Assembly (NCBI GenBank): GCA_003242115.1 | Contig: QBMP01000015.1 | Location: 7,940-38,853, forward strand | Origin: Phormidesmis priestleyi | GTDB lineage: Bacteria; Cyanobacteriota; Cyanobacteriia; Phormidesmidales; Phormidesmidaceae | Direction: 5' to 3' | Length of the DNA stretch: 30,914 nucleotides | Shown here: piece by piece, positions 24,114-30,914 of the stretch | Layout: every line of letters starts with the position of its first letter | Numbering within the stretch: the stretch's first letter is position 1 | The notes under the pieces: model-generated | The model's database searches: none | The model's input: only the letters and a program-made list of their open reading frames with translations | Told to the model about the DNA's origin: nothing | Made by a program: the position numbers and the translations under genes

Positions 24114-26138
24114 ATGAAGAACTTTTTTGAGCATCAGGACGAGGCTCGGCGCACCACCGGCTATCTCATTTTTCTATTTGGCTGTGCGATCGCCTTTACC
24201 ATTTTGGCAATGTACGCAGCCTGCCTTTTGATTGTCAGTTGGGGTGGTGTAGCCCAAAGTTTTTGGCAACCTAGCTGGTTAGGAATAATCGCTCTGAGCG
24301 TCTGCTCGATTGTCGCACTCGGTAGCCTCCGTAAAATGTTTGCTTTGCGGGGGGGCGGTCGGGTCGTCGCCCAAAGCTTAGGCGGTCAGCTCGTTAGGCA
24401 AGATACCTCGAATCCGCAGGAGCGCGAGCTGCTGAACGTAGTGGAGGAAATGGCGATCGCCGCAGGCATCGCCGTCCCCGAAGTCTACCTGCTGCCGGAA
24501 ACGAGTATCAATGCCTTTGCCGCTGGCCTCACCCCTAACACCGCTGTTATTGGTGTGACTCAGGGCAGCCTCACTCAGCTCAATCGCGACCAGCTACAGG
24601 GCGTTATCGGCCACGAATTTAGCCATATTGTCAATGGTGATATGGCACTCAACCTGAAGCTGATGGGCCTAGTGCATGGCCTGCTGTTTATCCATCTGCT
24701 GGGTCGCGGATTCCTATTTGGCAGGCATCGTCGCTACTTTTCTTCAGACCGTGACAGCAAAGGCGGCGGCGCTTGGCTAGCCTTTGCCTGCTCAATGATG
24801 GTGATTGGCGCGATTGGTTGGATTTTCGGTCAACTGATTAAAAGTGCCGTTTCTCGCCAGCGAGAATTTTTAGCCGATGCGTCTGCGGTGCAGTTTACTC
24901 GTAACCCTGAAGGAATTGCCGATGCCCTCAGATGCATTGCTAGGCAGTCTAATCATTTGCAGATGTCTTCTGATGAGGCTGAGGCCGCAAGTCACCTATT
25001 TTTCAATAACGTTTCTGCGCTTAGCTCTTTTGTAAGTGCTTTTTCGACTCATCCACCGCTCGCTGAACGTATCCGCCGGTTAGGAGGTAGTTCTGCTAGC
25101 TCACCTGCCCAAGCTCAGATGGCAAGTCACCCACTCGCGCAAGCTGAAGGAGATGCTTCCCCTATCGCGCTGAGTAGCCTTAATCCCATCAATCAGCTCA
25201 GCAGCGCAGTGGCTATCTCTAGCTTGACAGCAGCGGCTGAAGTACACCGTAGTCCAGGTAGTGCGGAAGGCAGTGCAGATCGATCTAAAGCAACTCACAC
25301 CCTAGCGCCTGATGCCCTCGTTGCCGATATTGGCGTAGTGACGCCAGCCCATCTCACGCAGGCACAGTCTCTTCTCAATCATCTACCTCATCGTCTTTTG
25401 CAGACGGTGCGATCGCAGCCCGGTGCCGTCGCGGTCGTTTATGGCTTGCTGTTAGACACGAAAGTAGAGGTGCGATCGCGCCAGAAACAAATCATCGCTG
25501 ACAGTTCGCAAAAAGCATACGACTCAATAGGGAATATAGAACCGCTGCTTGGCCAAGTACCTGTGCGGTCTCGTCTGCCACTGCTAGAACTGTGCATTCC
25601 CGTTCTAAAGCAGCTCAATCCCGAAGCGGCGGCTCAGCTTTTCATCTGCGTGAAAGCCTTAGTAAAAGCAGACGGCAAATTATCTCTGAGCGAATTTGCG
25701 CTCCAATCTGTTTTGCAATACCGTTTAGCGCCCTACTTCCTGCCTGAGCCGCCGTCGGCTGAAAGGGTCTCTCGCCTCACCGACATCTGGCCCGACAGTC
25801 TGTTGCTGATATCGGCCCTTGCAAAGGTAGGCCAGCGCGAACATGCTCAAGTAGACTATGCCTTTCGTTGTGGCATTCAGCAGCTGCCGGGTGCTACAAA
25901 GCAAACAATGCCCACAGAATTACCTACCTGTACCTTGCCCAATTTGGGTCAAGTCCTACGTCGGTTGAGACAAACAAACTCGAAGCTGAAGCAGTCGATT
26001 GCACAAGCCTGCGCTCACACAGTTCTGATAGATGGACAAACTACTGATCAAGAAGCCGAACTGCTGCGGGCTATCCTCATCGCTTTAGGCTGTCCGGTAC
26101 CGCCTTTCATCGAAAATAGAACGCTTGCGGGTGAGTAG
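24114..26138 (+). CDS. M48 (HtpX-like) membrane metalloprotease with C-terminal TerB-like region
   Basis: This 674-residue protein has two N-terminal membrane helices (about 16-42 and 54-72). The M48 catalytic domain follows, with INAFAAGL (about 132-139), the zinc motif HEFSH (167-171) and third ligand Glu251 in REFLADASAVQFT. A further hydrophobic segment (about 220-243) lies between them. A low-complexity linker (about 325-400) leads to a C-terminal helical region with two DGK/DGQ-type motifs (KADGKLSLSEFAL and IDGQTTDQEAELL, about 528-655), like the acidic repeats of TerB domains. M48 proteases degrade damaged or misassembled membrane proteins. It is paired with LemA. The last nine codons (after PPF) come from an IS remnant on the opposite strand, so the natural C-terminus was probably replaced. 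Confidence 0.9.
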   Translation: MKNFFEHQDEARRTTGYLIFLFGCAIAFTILAMYAACLLIVSWGGVAQSFWQPSWLGIIALSVCSIVALGSLRKMFALRGGGRVVAQSLGGQLVRQDTSNPQERELLNVVEEMAIAAGIAVPEVYLLPETSINAFAAGLTPNTAVIGVTQGSLTQLNRDQLQGVIGHEFSHIVNGDMALNLKLMGLVHGLLFIHLLGRGFLFGRHRRYFSSDRDSKGGGAWLAFACSMMVIGAIGWIFGQLIKSAVSRQREFLADASAVQFTRNPEGIADALRCIARQSNHLQMSSDEAEAASHLFFNNVSALSSFVSAFSTHPPLAERIRRLGGSSASSPAQAQMASHPLAQAEGDASPIALSSLNPINQLSSAVAISSLTAAAEVHRSPGSAEGSADRSKATHTLAPDALVADIGVVTPAHLTQAQSLLNHLPHRLLQTVRSQPGAVAVVYGLLLDTKVEVRSRQKQIIADSSQKAYDSIGNIEPLLGQVPVRSRLPLLELCIPVLKQLNPEAAAQLFICVKALVKADGKLSLSEFALQSVLQYRLAPYFLPEPPSAERVSRLTDIWPDSLLLISALAKVGQREHAQVDYAFRCGIQQLPGATKQTMPTELPTCTLPNLGQVLRRLRQTNSKLKQSIAQACAHTVLIDGQTTDQEAELLRAILIALGCPVPPFIENRTLAGE

Positions 26139-26447
26139 CTTGTTAGTCAGTCGCATCAGGTGGTTTTTCAGATTGCGCCGGAGTTTGGCAAAGAACTCAA
26201 TATCAAAGGTTTCGAGTAATTGCTTTGCTAGCTTTGCGCTGACGTAGCCTTGGTCGGCAAAGACTTTGCCACTCAGGCCGCTGAGCAAGTCTACGGCGGG
26301 TTTGCGATCATCTATGTTGCCGTTGCCTGGTGTAATCGTGATCTCAAGTAGCTCACCGCATTCGCTGACGACTAGGTGAGGGTTGAAGCCGTAAAATCAG
26401 CTAACCGAGGTTTTACCACGAGCCGCCATCTGCTTGAATACCTTGTG
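26115..26447 (-). pseudogene. IS982-like transposase remnant
   Basis: On the minus strand a continuous frame reads HKVFKQMAARGKTSVS, then a stop (TGA at 26397-26399), then FYGFNPHLVVSECGELLEIT, TPGNGNIDDRKPAVDLL, KVFADQGYVSAKLAKQLL, and RRNLKNHLMRLTNKLLTRKR followed by SI. This is the central and later catalytic part of an IS982-type DDE transposase common in cyanobacteria. The beginning, the C-terminus and both terminal repeats are missing, and the TGA replaces what is probably a Trp codon. The remnant cannot transpose by itself. Its right-hand end as transcribed overlaps the last codons of the M48 protease gene, which marks the insertion or deletion junction near 26112. Confidence 0.85.
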
Positions 26448-26492
26448 CTAGGAGCTTCTCCGGTTGTGAAAAACTTTCAAACTCGCTGCAAG

Positions 26493-26528
26493 AGTTCTTC
26501 CAAGCTATACAGTTCTTCCAAGCTATAC
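26493..26528 (+). repeat. Perfect 18-nt tandem duplication
   Basis: AGTTCTTCCAAGCTATAC occurs twice head to tail (26493-26510 and 26511-26528), in the scar region next to the transposase remnant. It may be a by-product of IS activity or replication slippage. Confidence 0.9.
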
Positions 26529-26633
26529 ATAGGAGGGCTAGGGCTGATTGGTTTGTAATTCCAGCGTACTTAGCGCTCTTTTTTGCTTGCAACCTTTTTC
26601 TTACCCCAAACTGATTTCAAATACCCATTCCTA

Positions 26634-26666
26634 AAGACCTGCACTTTCGAGTCAGGTCTTCTTTTG
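26634..26666 (+). terminator. UUCG-capped hairpin with T-run, probable terminator
   Basis: An 8-bp stem, AAGACCTG (26634-26641) with CAGGTCTT (26653-26660), is extended by an inner ACT/AGT stem closing a TTCG tetraloop. It has one bulged C at 26642 and is followed by CTTTTG. It lies 90 nt before hisA and reads in the same direction, so it could end readthrough from upstream or act as an attenuator. Confidence 0.65.
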
Positions 26667-26757
26667 TTGCTACAATTGCTACAGCTTTTAAGCTTTTTTT
26701 GGCCTTTTCCAGGGCCTTTTTTCTGGCTTTTTTTGGCCTTTTCTTTGGGACGAATAA

Positions 26758-27531
26758 ATGGATGTTATCCCCGCTATTGACCTACTTGAAGGCCGCTGTG
26801 TGAGGCTGTTTCAGGGTGACTACGCGCAGTCACAAGTATTTAACCAAAACCCTGTAGAGGTGGCGCGTCAGTGGGAGGCTGAAGGAGCCACGCGGCTGCA
26901 TTTGGTCGATTTGGATGGCGCTAAAGCCGGGAAGCCGCAGAATTGGCAGGCGATTGAGGCGATCGCGCAAGCCGTGAGTATCCCGATTCAGGTAGGGGGC
27001 GGATTAAGGGATCGCGATCGCGTCAGCGCCCTGTTTGACTTAGGCGTGCAGTACGCCATTCTCGGCACCATTGCCGTCGAAAATCCCGATCTGGTCGGTC
27101 AGCTCTGCGCCCAATTTCCAGGCCAAATCATGGTGGGTATTGACGCCCGTGAAGGCAAAGTCGCCACACGCGGCTGGTTAGAAACCTCCGAAGTGATGGC
27201 AGTCGATCTCGCTCAGCGGATGGCTGATCTGGGCGTAGCCGCCATCATTTACACCGACATCAAACGAGACGGCACCCTCACCGGCCCTAATTTAGAAGCG
27301 CTGAGAGAATTAGCCACTGCCATCAATACGCCGGTGATTGCTTCTGGTGGCGTCAGTGCAGTTTCAGATCTGCTAAAGCTGCTCAGCTTGGTGCCCTCTG
27401 GTGTCTCTGGCGTTATTGTCGGCAAAGCCCTTTACACGGGCGACGTCTCGCTCAAGCAGGCCATCCGCGCCGTCGGTCAAGGCCGCTGGCAAGACGTTCC
27501 ACCCGATTTAGGCACCTCAGCACTGGCTTAG
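26758..27531 (+). CDS. hisA: Phosphoribosylformimino-AICAR-ribotide isomerase HisA
   Basis: This enzyme catalyses the fourth step of histidine biosynthesis, converting ProFAR to PRFAR, in the cytosol. The 257-residue TIM barrel has catalytic Asp8 in [12 protein letters not shown] and Asp129 in VGIDAREG. Phosphate-binding loops are at IQVGGGLRD (about 77-85) and VIASGGVS (about 195-202), and the active-site strand [10 protein letters not shown] is near 165-175. Length is normal. There is an ATG at 26758 with no strong ribosome-binding site, only a T-rich leader. It stands alone rather than in a his operon, as usual in cyanobacteria. It is convergent with the phasin-like gene, with a 32-nt gap. 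Confidence 0.97.
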   Translation: MDVIPAIDLLEGRCVRLFQGDYAQSQVFNQNPVEVARQWEAEGATRLHLVDLDGAKAGKPQNWQAIEAIAQAVSIPIQVGGGLRDRDRVSALFDLGVQYAILGTIAVENPDLVGQLCAQFPGQIMVGIDAREGKVATRGWLETSEVMAVDLAQRMADLGVAAIIYTDIKRDGTLTGPNLEALRELATAINTPVIASGGVSAVSDLLKLLSLVPSGVSGVIVGKALYTGDVSLKQAIRAVGQGRWQDVPPDLGTSALA

Positions 27532-27563
27532 ATGAGGGCTGGTTAGATAGGAGCCGATAAGAA

Positions 27564-27965
27564 CTATATGTCTTTTTGTTTGAGATCTTCAATTTCTTTG
27601 CGAATGGCAATCAGTTCAGCCGTTAAAGCACTCACCTCAGCTTGAAGCTCCGTGTCCACAACGGGTATTGCCACTGTCGTCACGGTAGTTGGGGTTTCGG
27701 GTGCTGCTGAAAAGCTAGAAGAGACGCTGCGGAAAGGCTCCGGTAGCTGATTCATCATTCCTTCGACAAAATCACGCGCCTCTTTTTCGGTGAGTGCGCC
27801 CCGGACTTCAAGCCTGTCGGCAAGCTGCTGAAAGTCAGTGCCTACCGCCGAAAAATCATCCGCTGCCCGCTGCGGATCTCTTACCGCTTCAACCGCAGTA
27901 GAGGCCGCACCGAGCGTGACCCGGTAGCTTTTTTGAAATAATTCAATCAGAGTGTCAGGATTCAT
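27564..27965 (-). CDS. Small phasin-like helical protein (hypothetical)
   Basis: This 133-residue soluble protein has an amphipathic helical N-terminal half (LIELFQKSYRVTLGAASTAV, about 6-25, and LTEKEARDFVEGMMNQLP, about 58-75). A Thr/Pro/Val-rich linker (about 88-105) follows, then a C-terminal coiled coil with heptad spacing (ELQAEVSALTAELIAIRKEI, about 106-125). This layout resembles phasins or PhaF-like granule-associated proteins, and similar proteins in cyanobacteria are usually annotated as hypothetical. The ATG at 27965 starts cleanly. It lies between hisA (convergent) and guaA (same strand, 131 nt upstream). Function is not known from sequence; the phasin resemblance is a weak structural analogy. 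Confidence 0.75.
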   Translation of the reverse strand: MNPDTLIELFQKSYRVTLGAASTAVEAVRDPQRAADDFSAVGTDFQQLADRLEVRGALTEKEARDFVEGMMNQLPEPFRSVSSSFSAAPETPTTVTTVAIPVVDTELQAEVSALTAELIAIRKEIEDLKQKDI

Positions 27966-28096
27966 AAAGATACCTTGTCATAGGGCTTGTCATATATTGT
28001 GCCGCAAACTTCAGCAGGTCGCCATTAGCACCTTCCACCTTCCGCTTTCGGCCTTTTGCCTTTCTAGTTCTGCCGTCCGCGCTTAGTCTTTTTGCC

Positions 28097-29725
28097 TTAT
28101 TCCCACTCAATCGTCCCTGGCGGCTTCGAGGTAATGTCGTATACCACCCGGTTCACGCCTTCGACCTCATTCACCACCCGATTAGAAATGCTTTCTAGCA
28201 GCTCATAAGGGGCTCTTGACCAGTCGGCGGTCATGCCGTCTTCACTGCTGACAAGGCGCAGCACAATCGGGTAGGCGTAGGTGCGCTGATCGCCCATCAC
28301 GCCGACGCTGCGAACCGGGAGCAAAACGCCAAAGGCTTGCCAAAAGTCGTGATAGCTGTCGCTGCGGCGAATTTCTTGACGGATGATGTAGTCGGCTTCT
28401 CGCAGAATGTGCAGGCGCTCAGGGGTGACTTCGCCCAAAATGCGGATGGCTAAGCCAGGGCCAGGAAAGGGATGGCGGCGAACGATTTCGTCAGGCAGTT
28501 CGACGGCGATGCCGACTCTACGCACTTCGTCTTTGAATAGCTTGCGTAAAGGCTCAATCAGTTTGAATCTGAGATCTTTTGGTAGGCCGCCAACGTTGTG
28601 ATGGCTTTTGATTTTGACCGCGACGCGCTCTCCGGTTTGCGGATCGACATTGGTGTCGGCAGATTCAATCACATCGGGGTAAAGGGTGCCTTGGGCAAGA
28701 TAGTCAAAAGGGCCAAGGCGAGCAGATTCTTCTTCAAAGACGCGGATGAATTCGTGGCCAATGATTTTGCGCTTTTCCTCTGGGTCGGTGATGCCTTGAA
28801 TTTTGGCTAAGAACCGCTCTCTAGCGTTGATGTATTCCACACTGATATGAAACTGATTTTTGAAAATCTCAATCAGCCGCTCGGGCTCGCGCTTACGCAT
28901 GAAGCCCTGATCGATAAACATGCAGGTGAGCTGATCGCCAATGGCTCTGTGCAGCAAAAAGGCCAGGGTGGAAGAATCGACGCCGCCAGAAAGCGCGAGT
29001 AAAACGCGCTGATTGCCGACTTTGGCTCGGACTTCACGGATGGCTTCTTCGACAAAGGCTGCGGTTGTCCAGGTGGGCTGGCAGTTACAAATGCTGTAGA
29101 CGAAGTTGCGAATCAGAGCGCTGCCTTCGGTGGAATGAACGACTTCGGGGTGAAACTGAACACCGTAAAATCGCTTTTGAGGGTGAGCGATCGCTGCTTG
29201 CGGCGTATTTTCAGTATGGGCTAAAACGCTGAAGCCTTCGGGCAATTGGGTGACTGAATCGCCGTGGCTCATCCACATCGTCGAAGCGTGGGTAACATCC
29301 GCTAGCAAGTCAGCCGACTGATCGATTAACAGCGCCGCTTTGCCATATTCGCCGCGATCAGCGCGCTCTACTTGACCGCCGAGCTGCTGCACCATCACCT
29401 GCATACCGTAACAGACGCCTAAAACGGGAATGCCAAGGTTCCAAATTTCGGGATCGCATACGGGTGCGCCTTTGTCGTACACAGAGCTAGGGCCACCTGA
29501 GAGAATGATGCCCTTGGGGTTGAGCTGACGAAGCTGTTCGGCGCTGGTGCGGTAAGAAAGCACTTCTGAATAGACTTCAGTTTCGCGGATGCGGCGGGCG
29601 ATGAGTTCGGAATATTGAGAGCCGAAGTCCAGAATGGCCAGCATTTGACGGTTTAAAGCAGAGGACTCATCGGGAGCCGTCGAGGTGACGGTTTGGGCCT
29701 GTGAGGGTTGGGTTTGGGAGGTCAC
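28097..29725 (-). CDS. guaA: GMP synthase (glutamine-hydrolysing)
   Basis: This enzyme converts XMP to GMP using ATP and glutamine, the last step of guanine nucleotide synthesis. The 542-residue protein carries a 24-residue disordered Gln/Ser/Thr-rich extension. The class I amidotransferase domain follows: [27 protein letters not shown], nucleophile Cys105 in GVCYGMQ, and His192/Glu194 in [11 protein letters not shown]. Next is the ATP pyrophosphatase domain with the P-loop SGGVDSS (246-252). It ends with the dimerisation domain and the usual C-terminus [18 protein letters not shown]. All catalytic residues are present. It is monocistronic as far as can be seen. Confidence 0.98.
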   Translation of the reverse strand: MTSQTQPSQAQTVTSTAPDESSALNRQMLAILDFGSQYSELIARRIRETEVYSEVLSYRTSAEQLRQLNPKGIILSGGPSSVYDKGAPVCDPEIWNLGIPVLGVCYGMQVMVQQLGGQVERADRGEYGKAALLIDQSADLLADVTHASTMWMSHGDSVTQLPEGFSVLAHTENTPQAAIAHPQKRFYGVQFHPEVVHSTEGSALIRNFVYSICNCQPTWTTAAFVEEAIREVRAKVGNQRVLLALSGGVDSSTLAFLLHRAIGDQLTCMFIDQGFMRKREPERLIEIFKNQFHISVEYINARERFLAKIQGITDPEEKRKIIGHEFIRVFEEESARLGPFDYLAQGTLYPDVIESADTNVDPQTGERVAVKIKSHHNVGGLPKDLRFKLIEPLRKLFKDEVRRVGIAVELPDEIVRRHPFPGPGLAIRILGEVTPERLHILREADYIIRQEIRRSDSYHDFWQAFGVLLPVRSVGVMGDQRTYAYPIVLRLVSSEDGMTADWSRAPYELLESISNRVVNEVEGVNRVVYDITSKPPGTIEWE

Positions 29726-29909
29726 AATCGATCCTTTAGTTCAAGTAGATAGCTCAAACTAACGATGTAGCCAATTAAGCGGGTTAGAGGCACCGTTAGC
29801 GTTTGATTTAGACTGTAGTTTTGGACTGTGTTTGAAAAAGTTTGAGAAAAGTCTGAGAAAAACAGGCTGATTGAAGGCGATAGACGTTGAGTTTATTAGT
29901 TTATAAGGT

Positions 29910-29947
29910 GACGTTTGCAAGAGGGGTATCGAGGAGTGTCAAACGTC
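29910..29947. terminator. Inverted repeat after cbiD
   Basis: A perfect 8-bp inverted repeat, GACGTTTG (29910-29917) and CAAACGTC (29940-29947), has a 22-nt loop. It lies 28 nt past the cbiD stop codon on the minus strand. The following bases are AT-rich without a clean T-run, so it may be a weak terminator or a regulatory site for guaA. Confidence 0.4.
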
Positions 29948-29974
29948 TCTGAAGCTGCTTTATTAATTTGCTTT

Positions 29975-30914
29975 TTAATTACAGTAGCAAACCTGGGGTA
30001 GCAAAATTTCGCTGGCTTTGCTTTTGACAATAATCTTTCGCTGGCGGTCAAATAGGATACTGCCAACTTGAGGTAACTGTGATCCCGGCGCTGAGATATG
30101 GGTTTGGATGTAGGCGCGCGATCGCCGATCAATTCGCTCCGCCACGCTTGCATACACCTGTTCTACCCAAGTAGATTGCGTTTGATGATCCAATTTTCTC
30201 AAGATTTCCAGCGCGGCTTCGGTCGTTTCACTCTTCAAAATTTGCCGCAGAGTGTGAAGCTCTAACCCGGCCTCAACACAGCAGGCGGTCATAATTTCCT
30301 GTCGCCCGTCGGCAACATGGTGATGGGTATGAAATATGCCGCCCGCCAGCTTCATGAGCTTGCCGTGGTAGCCAAAGAGCAAAATGGAGCGCACGCCCAA
30401 TAGTCCTGCTTCGACTAGCAAAGGTCCAATCCAGTTAGCGGTTTTAAGCCGCCTGTTGGGCTCAATGCCGAGCTTTAAGGCCAAATCCAGCCCGTTTTCA
30501 CCCAGACAAAAAACCAAATCGTCATAGTCAGCCGCTTTTTCTTTGAGCGTTTGCCGGTAAGCGTCTAGCTGCCCAGGCGCGCTGAGCGGCTTGGAAATGC
30601 CGCTAGTGCCTAAAAGCGATAGACCGTCTACAACGCCAAAAGCCGCATTAGACGTGCGCAGCGCTAGCCGTTTGCCTGCGGGTAAAACAATGCTGACCTG
30701 AATTTTTTGCTCAGGGGTGAGGGCATCCGCGAGGTTGGTTTGTAGCAGTTGGCGGGCGTAAGCATAGATGGCATCGCCGCCTGTATGATGGCCAATGCCT
30801 TCGCCGCCAATCAGCTGAATGGGCTCGATCTGATCGGCGCTGGCCCATCTGGCAATTGACCAGATGGGCGTGTCGCGGGTGAGATCTAAATTATCGCCGG
30901 GATCGCTGTAGGTG
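29975..30914 (-). CDS. cbiD: Cobalt-precorrin-5B C1-methyltransferase CbiD (partial, N-terminus beyond right edge)
   Basis: The frame is open from the window edge (first full codon at 30913) to the stop at 29975, giving 313 residues. Visible motifs: TYSDPGDNLDLTRDTPIW (start of the visible part), IQLIGGEGIGHHTGGDAIY, VVDGLSLLGTSGISKPLS, DDLVFCLGENGLDLA, and ILLFGYHGKLMKLAGGIFHTHHHVADGRQE. These are characteristic of CbiD, which methylates C1 of the corrin ring using S-adenosylmethionine in the anaerobic cobalamin pathway. About 50-60 N-terminal residues are expected outside the window. An apparent start near 30517 is internal. Some cyanobacteria make pseudocobalamin this way, and NrdJ at 15.7-18.5 kb would use the cofactor. 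Confidence 0.95.
   Translation of the reverse strand, partial: TYSDPGDNLDLTRDTPIWSIARWASADQIEPIQLIGGEGIGHHTGGDAIYAYARQLLQTNLADALTPEQKIQVSIVLPAGKRLALRTSNAAFGVVDGLSLLGTSGISKPLSAPGQLDAYRQTLKEKAADYDDLVFCLGENGLDLALKLGIEPNRRLKTANWIGPLLVEAGLLGVRSILLFGYHGKLMKLAGGIFHTHHHVADGRQEIMTACCVEAGLELHTLRQILKSETTEAALEILRKLDHQTQSTWVEQVYASVAERIDRRSRAYIQTHISAPGSQLPQVGSILFDRQRKIIVKSKASEILLPQVCYCN

Larger units (their letters stand above)
26139..26757. other. IS scar and T-rich leader between the protease gene and hisA
   Basis: This is 619 bases without an intact gene. From left to right: the IS982-like remnant (to 26447), an 18-nt tandem duplication (26493-26528), a UUCG-capped hairpin (26634-26666), and a stretch with repeated GGCCTTTT/GGCTTTTTT units (about 26690-26745) just before hisA. 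Short plus-strand frames here are low-complexity and look non-coding. Confidence 0.7.

Noticed and set aside
26583..26780. Plus-strand Leu/Phe-rich frame before hisA
   Set aside because: Low-complexity translation of the T-rich leader that runs into hisA in another frame; not protein-like.
29896..30153. 85-residue minus-strand frame overlapping the end of cbiD
   Set aside because: Out-of-frame shadow of cbiD with no recognisable motifs.

Overview
The window is cyanobacterial chromosomal DNA. Evidence: many HIP1 palindromes (GCGATCGC) on both strands, a hormogonium-polysaccharide (hps) pseudopilin locus, a monomeric B12-dependent ribonucleotide reductase of the cyanobacterial type, and cyanobacteria-like HtpG, L28, HisA, GuaA and CbiD. 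A filamentous or Leptolyngbya/Synechococcus-like lineage is plausible; the species cannot be fixed from the sequence alone. I see no tRNA, rRNA or CRISPR array. All family assignments come from reading motifs, not from database searches.

Layout. (1) 1-7698, minus strand: an apparent operon running leftwards, hpsA (a giant pilin-like protein), hpsB, hpsC, a GspH/FimT-like pseudopilin, and another pseudopilin cut by the left edge. (2) 7.9-11.2 kb: rpmB with its own terminator, a plus-strand pair (small ADP-ribosyltransferase-like orphan plus S1-domain protein), then htpG convergent with that pair. (3) 11.3-15.5 kb: a surface-polysaccharide group with a sulfotransferase, a divergent GT2 glycosyltransferase, and a coupled GT2-GT4 pair overlapping by 4 nt. 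(4) 15.7-18.5 kb: class II ribonucleotide reductase (nrdJ) in unusual form. An N-terminal half ends at a stop codon, and a second cistron with its own Shine-Dalgarno begins 37 nt later. That cistron is interrupted by a 338-nt ORF-less group I intron placed exactly between the Gly and Glu codons of the catalytic NPCGE loop. (5) 18.7-22.2 kb: a membrane-microdomain cassette of an NfeD-like protein with an Asp-rich repeat and two paralogous flotillins. (6) 22.4-26.1 kb: a SirB1-family protein, a LemA protein and an M48 membrane metalloprotease, followed by a decayed IS982-like transposase that has rewritten the protease C-terminus. (7) 26.7-30.9 kb: hisA, a phasin-like small protein, guaA, and cbiD cut by the right edge.

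How the genes relate. The hps pseudopilins and the sugar/sulfo-transferases both point to secretion or decoration of exopolysaccharide, although they are separate transcription units. CbiD (cobalamin corrin-ring synthesis) and NrdJ (B12-dependent dNTP synthesis) are linked by cofactor, not by operon. NfeD/flotillin and LemA/M48 proteins are both membrane-organisation or membrane-quality-control modules and lie next to each other.

The most distinctive feature is nrdJ. If the sequence is right, production of the catalytic half depends on both separate initiation and group I self-splicing, with P1 and P10 pairings that can be read directly from the DNA.
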